A program made the position numbers and the translations under genes. From Vibrio sinus (GTDB lineage: Bacteria; Pseudomonadota; Gammaproteobacteria; Enterobacterales; Vibrionaceae): DNA of 64,000 nucleotides. This document shows positions 44,158 through 52,982 of this stretch, one piece after another. Under the pieces are notes generated by a model. That model was not told the DNA's origin and searched no databases. It saw only the letters and a program-made list of their open reading frames with translations. Within the stretch, counting starts at the first letter, position 1; each line of letters begins with the position of its first letter. Where the stretch lies: positions 310,001 through 374,000 of the forward strand of contig NZ_JAMKMR010000001.1 in NCBI RefSeq assembly GCF_023634645.1. The letters run 5' to 3'.

Positions 44158-45890
44158 GGGGTTACCTGATCTATCTCATCCCAAGCTTTCAACGATTCTT
44201 GGTAAGACAATGTAATGCCTGGTGGCTTTTCCTCATCCAGCACAGGTTTGGGAGCGCCGGGGCGAGCAAGCCAATAACTGGGCTCTCGACTTTTATTGAG
44301 CTTAGGCTCACAAAGCTGCTGCCCGTCCTCTGCCAATTTTTGTAAACGTCCATCCATTTCACTCGCCATCTTATTCATAGCTTGCTGCGGTGTTAACTCA
44401 TCGTTTGATACCAGTGCTATATTTTTCCACCACAGATCAGCCAACTTAGGATAATCCGGAACATTTGTCCCAGTTGGCGTCCAAACATTACGAGCAGAAC
44501 TTCGGTAAAATTCAATCAAACCACCATATTTATGAGCAACTTGAGTGAGTACATTCGAATGGATATCCGAAAAACGAATAGGCGTCAGTCCAACAAGCGT
44601 TTTTCTCAATGAAACCGTTTTTGATACTACAAACTGAGCATATAGCCAGGCCGCTTTACGACGCTCTAACGGCGTGCTGGTAAGAAAAGTCCACGCCCCG
44701 ACATCTTGATATCCTAACTTCATACCCTGCTGCCAGTAAGCGCCTCTGGGAGAAGGTGCCATCCTCCACTTAGGCGTACCATCGGCATTAGCGACTGGCA
44801 AATCAGGTGAAGTGAGTGAAGCGGTAAATGCGGTATACCAGAAAATTTGCTGAGCAATATTCCCTTGTCCCGGCAAAGCGCCCGCTTCAGTAAAATTCAT
44901 TGAATACGATTTTGGAGGAGCATACTGTTTTAGCCATTCCACATATTTACGAATAGCATAAACGGCTGCCGGGCTATTTAACGCTCCGCCTTTTTCAACC
45001 GATGCCCCAACAGGATGGCAATTTTCCACACGTATGCCCCATTCATCAACGGGCCTACCATTAGGCAGACCCTTATCGCCCGCCCCTGCCATAGACAGCC
45101 AGGCATCAGAAAATCGCCAGCCTAATGAAGGGTCATACTTACCATAATCCATATGACCATAGACTTTCTTGCCATCGAGCTCTTTTACATGAACCGTAAA
45201 AAACTCAGCGATATCCTCATAAGCAGACCAATTTTGTGGCACATTGAGCTCGTAGCCATATATTTTTTTGAATTTCTGCTTAAGTTCAGGTCGGGTAAAC
45301 CAATCGTGTCGGTACCAATATAAATTGGCAAATTGTTGATCTGGAAGCTGATATAGCTTTCCATCTGGCGCGGTGGTAAATTGAATACCAATAAAATCTT
45401 CTATATCCAACGTAGGCAATGTGACATCTTTGCCTTCCTTAGCCATAAAATCACTTAAAGACACCACTTTACCTGATCGATAGTGCGTACCAATTAAATC
45501 ACTGTCATTGATGTAAGCATCATAAATACTATAATCAAGCTCAGCTTGAGTGGAGATCTTCTTAACCACATCGTCCTCACCAGTAATTTCATGTATTACC
45601 TTCAACCCGGTAATATCTTCAAAAGCTTTGGCCAATGTATTAGCTTCATACCAGTGGGTGTCAATCCTTTCAGAAACGACTCTTATCGTCATATTTTGAT
45701 AAGGCTTCGCAGCTTCAATAAACCAAGCCATTTCTTGCAGTTTTTGTTCATGGGTAAGAGTACTCTGCCCAAACTCTTTGTTAATCCAATAGTTAGCTTC
45801 ATCTATTCCTGCATTGGCATGAGAATAAAATAGAAAATTAATGGTTAGACCAAACAATAGACTTTCCCTGCCAAATGATGCCCACCTCAT
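44154..45890 (-). CDS. extracellular solute-binding protein, family 1 type
   Basis: A 578-residue periplasmic binding protein when started at the ATG at 45890, which gives a normal signal peptide (MRWASFGRESLLFGLTINFLFYSHANA). An in-frame start 99 bp upstream would bury it. The body shows a sugar-type SBP layout: VSERIDTHWYEANTLAKAFEDITGLKV, YQLPDQQFANLYWYRHDWF and AWTFLTSTPLERRKAAWLYAQFV. Long SBPs of this subgroup normally serve carbohydrate or polyol ABC importers, but no ABC permease is in the window. It is translationally coupled (4-bp overlap) to a second, small SBP, an unusual pairing. Confidence 0.85.
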   Translation of the reverse strand: MRWASFGRESLLFGLTINFLFYSHANAGIDEANYWINKEFGQSTLTHEQKLQEMAWFIEAAKPYQNMTIRVVSERIDTHWYEANTLAKAFEDITGLKVIHEITGEDDVVKKISTQAELDYSIYDAYINDSDLIGTHYRSGKVVSLSDFMAKEGKDVTLPTLDIEDFIGIQFTTAPDGKLYQLPDQQFANLYWYRHDWFTRPELKQKFKKIYGYELNVPQNWSAYEDIAEFFTVHVKELDGKKVYGHMDYGKYDPSLGWRFSDAWLSMAGAGDKGLPNGRPVDEWGIRVENCHPVGASVEKGGALNSPAAVYAIRKYVEWLKQYAPPKSYSMNFTEAGALPGQGNIAQQIFWYTAFTASLTSPDLPVANADGTPKWRMAPSPRGAYWQQGMKLGYQDVGAWTFLTSTPLERRKAAWLYAQFVVSKTVSLRKTLVGLTPIRFSDIHSNVLTQVAHKYGGLIEFYRSSARNVWTPTGTNVPDYPKLADLWWKNIALVSNDELTPQQAMNKMASEMDGRLQKLAEDGQQLCEPKLNKSREPSYWLARPGAPKPVLDEEKPPGITLSYQESLKAWDEIDQVTP

Positions 45891-46062
45891 AGCAAAACGC
45901 CTTAAAATCACCCTAGTGCATAACTGTAAAAATAGTCGTAAAAGCCTACTAGTGATAGATTTATCTTTAAAATACGTAAAAAGTATCAAGGCCTAATGAG
46001 ATAATTGACAGGTAGGAGGTGTCGTGGCTAGAGGACATGATATCAATGAGATTAGCCTCCCT

Positions 46063-46085
46063 AGGTTCAGAGCGATGTGAGTGGT
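46063..46085. repeat. short remnant of the interspersed repeat
   Basis: GGTTCAGAGCGATGTGAGTG repeats, with one or two changes, the internal module TTCAGAGCGGTGTGAGTG seen on the complement of the 14078-14342 element. It directly precedes the end of the small minus-strand gene. Confidence 0.55.
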
Positions 46086-46307
46086 TCAGTCTTGATTAAT
46101 TTTTTCTAAACCTGATATGAGTAAAATATGCGAATGCTTTTGCTGGTACTGATCGTAATATTGACATTCTGCGACTCCACCGTCATCGTCAATAAACATT
46201 ACATCCATGACTGGAACCGTTTCTGAGATCAAGCCGAACACATCCGCTTGGGGCTTTACGTGATCACCAACAGCTAATCGATCTTTCTCACTCATTGCCA
46301 ATACCAT
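46086..46307 (-). CDS. small hypothetical protein
   Basis: The 73-residue product is acidic and has no signal peptide or membrane segment. The middle, VMFIDDDGGVAECQYYDQYQQKHSHILLISGLEKI, reads like a small beta-barrel fold but I do not recognise it. ATG codons at 46307 and 46295 are both possible starts. It is isolated, 96 bp downstream of the big binding-protein start region and on the same strand. Confidence that it is expressed is moderate. Confidence 0.55.
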   Translation of the reverse strand: MVLAMSEKDRLAVGDHVKPQADVFGLISETVPVMDVMFIDDDGGVAECQYYDQYQQKHSHILLISGLEKINQD

Positions 46308-46450
46308 TGCACTTAATTACCGCTAAATGAGAGATAGTTTTCACCGAAAAGCACACAACTCATTAAACAGAAGCAGCGAAAAACACTGTCTAGGTAATTT
46401 TAAGTCTACATCAAATTTTGCCAAGCGTACGGACACCATCTGTGATAAAA

Positions 46451-46482
46451 GAAAGCCTCGGACTTCTACATCCGAGGCTTTC
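46451..46482. terminator. terminator after the malate synthase G-like domain gene
   Basis: GAAAGCCTCGGA and TCCGAGGCTTTC form a 12-bp perfect stem with an 8-base loop. On the minus strand it is followed by TTTTATC, 19 bp past the stop codon at 46502. It also functions for any + transcript. Confidence 0.85.
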
Positions 46483-46501
46483 TTATAAGTCTATGATTTA
46501 G

Positions 46502-47083
46502 TTATAAGCTGTAGCAGTAACCTAAACTATAATCATCACCATTTTTGGCAACAAATTCTTTGTCTTCACTGCATACATTGGGTTTGCCGTTTTCATCACC
46601 TTTTACTAGGCTCACCCAGTGGCGCATGGCCGCCACCATTGTTTCACTTGAGTTTGCACACAACTTGGTACATGTTTCCAACTGCACATCCGCGATATTG
46701 ACCAACTCAATATTTCCCGTACCTTTATGACAGCCAAACGTCACCTCAACATGACTACCCGCTGCGTCCTTCAACAAAATGGATGCTGGGTTTTCTTTCT
46801 CACCGTTGTAGGCCACGAAATGTTTAGGGTGCTGGAGACCACTGTGGCTCCCATCTTTAAAATAAGCCATGACGTGACGGTAATCGATAACATACGCCGT
46901 CACATTTTGGTGCGAGCCGCTTTCAAGAGGGAAAAGAGTATCTAATAATTGCTTTGCTTTGATTTGTTTTTCTTGTTGCTTCTTCGCGCTAATTGTTTCC
47001 ACTGCAAACACAGCTTCAGCAACGAATGATTTTTCTTGATTTTCAATCTCATTTTTACCAAAAGTAAGCATGTTCATGGTCAT
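46502..47083 (-). CDS. stand-alone malate synthase G alpha/beta-domain-like protein
   Basis: The 193-residue protein has no TIM barrel, yet residues about 45-165 line up with the alpha/beta domain that is inserted in malate synthase G. Shared blocks, from memory of Escherichia coli GlcB, are FPLESGSHQNV (PLENGSYQDV), FVAYNGEKENPASILLK (FVGYRGDAAAPTCILLK) and VNIADVQLET (INDVIVEA). The catalytic Arg, Glu and Asp residues of malate synthase lie outside this domain and are missing, so it cannot be the enzyme. It is divergent from a RamB-like regulator of the glyoxylate/short-chain acid type, which supports a link to that pathway. Cys residues at 118, 138, 142, 171 and 190 are notable. Function unknown. 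Confidence 0.65.
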   Translation of the reverse strand: MTMNMLTFGKNEIENQEKSFVAEAVFAVETISAKKQQEKQIKAKQLLDTLFPLESGSHQNVTAYVIDYRHVMAYFKDGSHSGLQHPKHFVAYNGEKENPASILLKDAAGSHVEVTFGCHKGTGNIELVNIADVQLETCTKLCANSSETMVAAMRHWVSLVKGDENGKPNVCSEDKEFVAKNGDDYSLGYCYSL

Positions 47084-47238
47084 CCCCTCGTGGATAATTC
47101 TTCAAACTCCGTAATGAAGCAAACATTTAATATTTAGTGATCTTGACTTCGCAATTTTGTGATTTTGCTTACTATGTAGCCTAGCTAATTTTTTACTACA
47201 ATTTCACAACAAAAATTTTACAATGTGAATTTTACAAA

Positions 47239-48759
47239 ATGTCGTTATCAAAAAGCTTAGTTCGCCAATCCCATTTCTTAGGCACGAAAATTCGTAACCT
47301 AAGGAAACGTAATCACTTGACGATGGAAGACCTGTCAGCTCGGTGTATTCGTTTGAATCCAGAATACGCTCCTTCTGTCTCCTATTTATCTATGATCGAA
47401 CGCGGAAAAAGAGTCCCCAGTGTCGATATGCTAGAGGTCATCGCAGAGGTGTTTCAAAAAGACCCAGCTTGGTTTCTTGACGATGAACCCGAACAAACCG
47501 ACATCACACCAGACAAGGGGAACCGAGGGGGAATCAGTGGTATGGCACTTGAGCCAAGCTTTCTCTTTTCCAACGAGATTTTGCAAATTGCCATACCTGA
47601 AATGTTGTCACAAACCGGAATTACTGGCAGACAGTTTGCACACCTGCTCATTCGAGCTCATCAAGAAAAAAACCAGAACCATTTTCCTGATTTAGAGAGA
47701 GCCGCTGAAGAGATCGGACACAAAAGGTTAAATCTAGCCGTCGATGATTTGACCGACGTCGCCAAAGGTCTTGGCATTGAAATTCGTTGGGTAAGTCGAA
47801 CACCACAAGATGTGGTCGATGAACTTGGCGTCAGTGCGAAACAGCTTGTGACTTCCTTTTTTGAACCACCAAGTACAATTTACCTCAATGAAATTCTTAA
47901 AGAGTACCCCACGCGTTTAAAGTACGACTTAGCGGTTTATATTGGACATTGCATACTGCATAGCAAAGAAGGGTTGAAAAGTGTGCTATCTGTCGGGCAT
48001 ACCAACAGCTGGGAGAGTAACGAAGCCAACCAAGGTTCATCAGAGCTGAACTCAAAAGATATCCTCCAAGCGTGGCGTGATTTCGAATCAAGCTTTTTTG
48101 CTGGCGCTTTGCTCTGCCCTAAAGTCCCATTCAGACAATTACTAGACCGTACTGGATACGAAATTCAAGTACACAAAAAAGCGGGTGTCTCACCTTCAGT
48201 GGCAATGAGAAGAATGACGGTAGTGTCTCCCTACCCTCACTGGCACTACTTTGATGCCTACGGTCAAAATAAACTTAAGGCCGTTTACCGAGGAAATGGC
48301 ATCCCCCTTCCTTGGGGGAATATGCGGAAAGTAAACGATCCATGCCAACACTGGGCGGTGTTTCGGCGCTTGTCTGAGGCTCAAGAAAGAAGTTCTTCAC
48401 AAATTTCCATATTAAATGTTGGAGATGAGCCACGTATCTACTGCTGCGAGTCTATTAACATGACAGATCCCGCTGGGAACAATCGCGTATTGTGTGCAGG
48501 TATTGATTTAAATCCAGCTATTGATGCTCAAGGTGGAGATTCACGTCAAATCGCTGAAGAGCTGAAAAGCTCGTGCGTTTCCAATGGTGGAAGCGCAGAT
48601 ATTCCTAGACACATTAAAAAGGAATTCACTACTATTGCAAAAATACTAAATATCAACTGGATAGAAAGAGGAATTGAGTCCAGTGCTAGGCTCATTTGCT
48701 CCCGGGGAGCGGTCTGCCCTAGAAAACCCAGTTGCTATCAAGACTGTCAAAATACGTAG
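47239..48759 (+). CDS. RamB-like XRE regulator (DUF3612 / short-chain fatty acyl regulator family)
   Basis: A 506-residue regulator. Residues 10-70 form an XRE helix-turn-helix (LGTKIRNLRKRNHLTMEDLSARCIRLNP...SYLSMIERGKRVPSVDML). The middle resembles the IrrE/ImmA-type region of RamB and PrpC regulators but with a degenerate metal motif (YIGHCILH in place of HExxH). The C-terminus ends CSRGAVCPRKPSCYQDCQ, a cysteine cluster like that of RamB family proteins, where it may bind metal or an Fe-S centre. In Vibrio this type sits near isocitrate lyase and malate synthase genes; here it faces a malate synthase G-like domain gene. Control of acetate or glyoxylate metabolism is inference. Confidence 0.85.
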   Translation: MSLSKSLVRQSHFLGTKIRNLRKRNHLTMEDLSARCIRLNPEYAPSVSYLSMIERGKRVPSVDMLEVIAEVFQKDPAWFLDDEPEQTDITPDKGNRGGISGMALEPSFLFSNEILQIAIPEMLSQTGITGRQFAHLLIRAHQEKNQNHFPDLERAAEEIGHKRLNLAVDDLTDVAKGLGIEIRWVSRTPQDVVDELGVSAKQLVTSFFEPPSTIYLNEILKEYPTRLKYDLAVYIGHCILHSKEGLKSVLSVGHTNSWESNEANQGSSELNSKDILQAWRDFESSFFAGALLCPKVPFRQLLDRTGYEIQVHKKAGVSPSVAMRRMTVVSPYPHWHYFDAYGQNKLKAVYRGNGIPLPWGNMRKVNDPCQHWAVFRRLSEAQERSSSQISILNVGDEPRIYCCESINMTDPAGNNRVLCAGIDLNPAIDAQGGDSRQIAEELKSSCVSNGGSADIPRHIKKEFTTIAKILNINWIERGIESSARLICSRGAVCPRKPSCYQDCQNT

Positions 48760-49079
48760 TTTCGAGGTAGGGAGTATTTTGAAAAAATCGCGAAGGCTTA
48801 AAAAGAAAAAAGCCAATCACAAAAGGGGTGATTGGCGGATATAAAATTGTGAACAAATACGTTCACTAACAACGTCAGTTGGCTAGGTAACCCTCGGCTT
48901 AATAAGGGTTACAATATACTAAGCACATAGTGTGCCAACTTTTGTAATTCATAAAAATCATAATTTTACAGTCAATTTCAATCAGTTTCAGCCTGATCGC
49001 GTGCATATGATTTTCGCATTTTGCAAACAATAATGAAAAACATAAACACCCCCTTGCATAATGCAAAGGCTATCGCTGA
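48760..49079. other. gene-free region after the RamB-like gene
   Basis: A 320-bp stretch that holds one minus-oriented terminator (48812-48836) and TTGTGAACAAATACGTTCAC near 48846, an imperfect palindrome. No reading frame is supported. Confidence 0.5.
48812..48836 (-). terminator. minus-strand terminator
   Basis: GCCAATCAC and GTGATTGGC close a short loop; on the minus strand TTTTTTCTTTTT follows at once. It would stop minus-strand transcripts from the Mpo1-like gene from running into the regulator gene. Confidence 0.8.
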
Positions 49080-49529
49080 CTAATTTTTATTAAAAACCCA
49101 TATGGGCCCAATTAGCAAAAACAAACTACGCGTGGACAGTGATGGAATGTGACCTTCTACCTTATAACCGACAAATTGCGCCAGCCAAAAGAAGGAAAGA
49201 AAGCTAAGGCTTAAATGAAAAATGGGAAATATGAGTATAGATAGAGACCAAATAAATGCGGTTGAAGCTAAGGTAAAACCTAGCATCAGTATGAATACGG
49301 ATAAAGATAATCGGAAATAGAATACCAGCACAAGGATATTGAAAACCCATACCCAATTAAGTGTCACTCCCAGAAGTTGAACCGGTGGAATAGACCAAAT
49401 TAACCCCACAATACAGACAAAGATACCGGGTACGGTTACCTTGTGTATTTTCTGATTGATTGGGTTTTGGTGGCTTGATGAATATTCATCGAGCCAACAT
49501 GACAGCTCTCTCATATTCCATTCCTTCAA
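49080..49529 (-). CDS. Mpo1-like membrane protein (DUF962)
   Basis: A 149-residue protein with about four hydrophobic segments. It has the Mpo1/YGL010w signature: YSSSHQNPINQKIHKVTVPGIF near the front and FVGYKVEGHIPS near residue 120, which hold the histidines that bind iron in the yeast 2-hydroxy fatty acid dioxygenase. Bacterial members are poorly studied; a lipid or fatty-acid oxidation role is inferred from the family. It is monocistronic. The start at 49529 could also be the ATG 15 bp later. Confidence 0.85.
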   Translation of the reverse strand: MKEWNMRELSCWLDEYSSSHQNPINQKIHKVTVPGIFVCIVGLIWSIPPVQLLGVTLNWVWVFNILVLVFYFRLSLSVFILMLGFTLASTAFIWSLSILIFPIFHLSLSFLSFFWLAQFVGYKVEGHIPSLSTRSLFLLIGPIWVFNKN

Positions 49530-49701
49530 CAGGTTGAGTGTTTTATAACCACATATGGATATCGGTACTTGGTAATAAGCTTAGCTGAGACTAGGGACAG
49601 AGTTAGACTTTAAAAACATAGGTTTTGGGAAATATAGGGTCATAGTAAGCTATGATAACGAAGACAAGATCACTTAATCATATAACTACTCAGGTTAATT
49701 C

Positions 49702-50220
49702 ATGCAAGATATTCGCGTTGAACTACTAAAAGCTAGTGATTTAGAGGACATTCTGGAATTCGAGCGCATCAATAAGGCTTGGTTTGAGTCCCAAATTCAA
49801 CCGAGAGGAGACCAGTTTTTCACCCAAAATGGCGTTTTGGAGCATGTTAATGAATGTTTGTTATTTTATAAATGCCAAACCATGTTACCACTTGTTGTTA
49901 GAAACGCGTTGGGCCACCTTATCGCTAGAGTCAATTTGCACTGTTTGGATGTGAATAAAAAGTCCGCTCTTCTTGGCTATAGAGTCGACCAAAGAGAAGT
50001 GGGTAAAGGGATCGCTAGCGCAGCTTCATACCATATTATTTCTATGGCGAAACGAGAGTATGGCATCAACAACTTTGTCGCTATCGTCGCCAAAAACAAC
50101 ATTGCTTCGCAAAAAGTGTTAGCGAAAAATGGCTTTTGTCGCACTCGCTCATTTCAAAAATACGCAAAAATATCCGGCGAGTATGTGGATTGCTATGAAT
50201 ATGTTCTCGATACGGACTGA
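49702..50220 (+). CDS. GNAT-family N-acetyltransferase (RimJ/RimL-like)
   Basis: A 172-residue acetyltransferase. The acetyl-CoA binding motif A is RVDQREVGKGIASAASYHIISMAKREYGINNFVAIVAKNN (about residues 93-133) and IASQKVLAKNGF is the typical motif B. RimJ/RimL-type members acetylate ribosomal protein N-termini or small molecules; the substrate here cannot be told. It is followed 5 bp later by the AlkB-like gene, so the two are probably one operon. Confidence 0.9.
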   Translation: MQDIRVELLKASDLEDILEFERINKAWFESQIQPRGDQFFTQNGVLEHVNECLLFYKCQTMLPLVVRNALGHLIARVNLHCLDVNKKSALLGYRVDQREVGKGIASAASYHIISMAKREYGINNFVAIVAKNNIASQKVLAKNGFCRTRSFQKYAKISGEYVDCYEYVLDTD

Positions 50221-50225
50221 ACATT

Positions 50226-50834
50226 GTGGACTTGTTTAGCGATATACAAAACCAAGGTGAATGGCTACCCATTGAGAATGGGCTCTTGTTTTGGTCGCCC
50301 AATTTTATACAAGCGCCGCTCGCGACTCAGATGTTTCATCAACTGAAAAGTGAAATTCAATTTGAACAAAAAGCGATCACTATTTTCGGGCAGCCAAGAT
50401 TACAACCAAGGCTCCAATCTTGGCACGGCAGCGCAAGCTACTCCTACTCAGGCCTCACACTCACTCCCAAGCCTTGGACAAACACACTTTTCAAGCTAAA
50501 AGAGCTCTGTGAGAATACGTGTGACAGTGAATTCAACTCGGTTTTGGTTAACTTATATCGAGATGCTCAAGACTCAATGGGGTGGCACGCAGATAATGAG
50601 CCAGAACTTGGCAAGAATCCCACGATTGCTTCCATTAGCCTAGGTGAGACGCGAACGTTTTGTTTAAAGCACACTAAGTCGAAAAAACAAATTAAATTAG
50701 ATTTGCCTAACGGCTCTTTACTTATTATGACTCAATCCACTCAGCACTTTTGGCAGCATTGCCTACCGAAATCCACCACACAAAAGTCTGAGCGCCTCAA
50801 CCTTACCTTTAGATATGTCCTAGACAATGGCTAG
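50226..50834 (+). CDS. AlkB-like 2-oxoglutarate/Fe(II) dioxygenase
   Basis: A 202-residue oxygenase of the AlkB family, which removes alkyl groups from nucleic acids. The iron ligands are in MGWHADNEPELG (HxD) and in the His of TQSTQHFWQHCLP; the 2-oxoglutarate arginine pair is in SERLNLTFRYVL. It resembles the AlkB homologue subgroup found as a single domain in marine gamma-proteobacteria. The start is GTG at 50226, giving MDLFSDIQNQGEW; no strong ribosome site is seen, so it may be coupled to the GNAT gene ending 5 bp upstream. Confidence 0.9.
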   Translation: MDLFSDIQNQGEWLPIENGLLFWSPNFIQAPLATQMFHQLKSEIQFEQKAITIFGQPRLQPRLQSWHGSASYSYSGLTLTPKPWTNTLFKLKELCENTCDSEFNSVLVNLYRDAQDSMGWHADNEPELGKNPTIASISLGETRTFCLKHTKSKKQIKLDLPNGSLLIMTQSTQHFWQHCLPKSTTQKSERLNLTFRYVLDNG

Positions 50835-50858
50835 TGCCTCCTAACCTCCATTCGTCAT

Positions 50859-51785
50859 CTAAGAAATGGCATGATCTTTTCTATGTCGCCACTTTTCAAA
50901 CACGATTGGTGTCGCCACGTTAATAACGTTAGCACTGACAATCACGACCAAACCAGCTAATTGTAAGTAGCTAAAACTCACATCAAAAAACAGCGCTTGC
51001 CAAATAGAGGTAAACAACAAATTGGTGAACAATAGTGGCGCTAACTGCGAGCTGGATTCAACAAGCTTATACGCTTTAGCTCTAAATACTTGAGTATTGA
51101 TAATCAACACTGATACCACGAGTAGCGTCAATAAAATAATGATGTCACTGCTATTCCCAATATTAAAATGCGCTCCATGGTTGAAAAACCACCCCGTAAG
51201 CAATAACGGAATAAAAATGAGAGAAGCGAAGGCCAATGTCCAAGCATTAATTTCTACCGGACTTAAATCGCTTTTAGTCGCACGATGCAAACTCAATTGC
51301 GAGCCCGCATTAAAGACTCCAGCCGCTAAGCCTACCAATAGCGCGGGTTGAAAATGAAACCCAGACACATTACCCGACAACATCAATACACCAACAAAGG
51401 TCATTCCTAAACCAATAACCGTGCCCAGTTTAAGCCTTACACCAAATATTAGTTTTTCTAACAAAGGGATAAAAAGAGGCCCTGTCGCAAATAACACCAC
51501 GCCTTCCACTAAGCTTAATGTGGAAAGAGAATAGATAAAGCATAATTGGCAAGCAGCAATACAACCGGCTCTGATACATAACGGAAGTAGCATCTGTTTA
51601 GGAGGAAAGCGGAATTTAGAGCAAAACAATATCAACATTAACAGCATTGAAGGCATGAAGAATCGAAGGAAACCTAACCATTCTATGCTTACCTGATCAG
51701 CAAGAAATTTTGACAGTAGCCCGCTTATCGAAACGCTAAACGTTGAAGACAGAATAAAAATATAAGGCAGATATTGGCGTTGCAT
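50859..51785 (-). CDS. EamA/DMT-family transporter
   Basis: A 308-residue membrane protein with ten hydrophobic segments in two EamA repeats. The ATG at 51785 has GGAGG 5 bp upstream and starts MQRQYLPYIFILSSTFSVSISGLLSKFLAD; upstream in-frame codons lack a ribosome site. The substrate is unknown. It is divergent from a LysR gene across 119 bp, a common regulator-transporter pairing, so the LysR protein probably controls it. Confidence 0.88.
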   Translation of the reverse strand: MQRQYLPYIFILSSTFSVSISGLLSKFLADQVSIEWLGFLRFFMPSMLLMLILFCSKFRFPPKQMLLPLCIRAGCIAACQLCFIYSLSTLSLVEGVVLFATGPLFIPLLEKLIFGVRLKLGTVIGLGMTFVGVLMLSGNVSGFHFQPALLVGLAAGVFNAGSQLSLHRATKSDLSPVEINAWTLAFASLIFIPLLLTGWFFNHGAHFNIGNSSDIIILLTLLVVSVLIINTQVFRAKAYKLVESSSQLAPLLFTNLLFTSIWQALFFDVSFSYLQLAGLVVIVSANVINVATPIVFEKWRHRKDHAIS

Positions 51786-51904
51786 AAGCCCTCCTTTCGC
51801 ATAAATAAGCGGCATCAAAGCGCTGAAGAATAAATAAATTGTAAAGGAATGAAATCTTGTATAAAAACGATTAATATTAACCAAACAGTTAAGAAAAACT
51901 TACA

Positions 51905-52792
51905 ATGAATAAGACGACGCCACTAAAATCTTTGTACTCCTTTGCCGCGGTAGCACAAACTGGCAGCATGTCGGCCGCAGCCGATATGCTTAATGTTAGC
52001 CACTCGGCTGTAAGCCAATCGATCAAATCGTTAGAGGAATATTTAGGAATTGAGTTGTTCCAACGTGTTAATAGAACCGTGGTACTTAACGCGAAAGGCA
52101 GGCGGTATTACAAGCAAATCTCACCAGCTTTAGAACAAATATCGAAAGCAACTCAATCGCTTATGGATAAAGGACAGTCACATAGGCTGACGTTGAACAT
52201 GATCAATTCACTAGCCATGCATTGGTGGATCCCTAGAGTAGATAGATTTAATCAGTTCTCAGACAAATTGGATGTGCGCCTTTCCAACTTGCCAGGGCGC
52301 TTCTCTCTAGAACAAGAAGGCGTAGATATCGCTCTTATCCATGACTCGGCACAAGAATGGCAAGACTATTACTGCGAAAAGCTGGGCAGTGATGAATTAG
52401 TCATGGTAGCTAGCCCAGACATTGTTCCTGATAACGCCACTATAGAAGACTTGTTACATCAATTTCCCGCGATTTCAGTGACCAATGACAGGCGAAAAAA
52501 TGATTGGAATATTTGGTGTAATGCACAGCGTCTGCCCATACCAAATTTTGGCCACAACCTTTCATTTGTCGCAACCATTCAGGCGCTGCAAGCCACCATT
52601 CGTCAGCTAGGGGTTTGCATCACTCATAAGATTTTTATCAAAGATTATGTGGCGCAAGGCTTTTTGATGGAAATTGGAGAGCCCGTTCCGAATCCTTACC
52701 AAGACTTCTATTTTGTCTGTCCACCGGATCAACTCAATAATGAATTTGTTTTGTTACTGAGATCATGGATCAAAGCTGAGTTTGCTAACTAA
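51905..52792 (+). CDS. LysR-family regulator (GcvA-like subgroup)
   Basis: A 295-residue regulator. The helix-turn-helix is LKSLYSFAAVAQTGSMSAAADMLNVSHSAVSQSIKSLEEYLGIELFQRVNR and the effector domain starts near residue 90. The sequence LNMINSLAMHWWIPRVDRFNQ is typical of the GcvA-like subgroup. It is divergent from the EamA transporter gene 119 bp away, which is its most likely target. Confidence 0.88.
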   Translation: MNKTTPLKSLYSFAAVAQTGSMSAAADMLNVSHSAVSQSIKSLEEYLGIELFQRVNRTVVLNAKGRRYYKQISPALEQISKATQSLMDKGQSHRLTLNMINSLAMHWWIPRVDRFNQFSDKLDVRLSNLPGRFSLEQEGVDIALIHDSAQEWQDYYCEKLGSDELVMVASPDIVPDNATIEDLLHQFPAISVTNDRRKNDWNIWCNAQRLPIPNFGHNLSFVATIQALQATIRQLGVCITHKIFIKDYVAQGFLMEIGEPVPNPYQDFYFVCPPDQLNNEFVLLLRSWIKAEFAN

Positions 52793-52982
52793 CTTATTAT
52801 TAATGGTAAATTGATGTAAAATCATCCACTCGAACTAAATTTACCCTAACTTAAAATTCAGCCCCATACGCATCAACACCCATATCGTAGGTGATTGATT
52901 ATTTTGTTAATTTGGTTCAAATATTATTTATCTTCTATTATTAGTATGAGGCAATCTAAACTAGCGGTATAGAGTAACCAAA

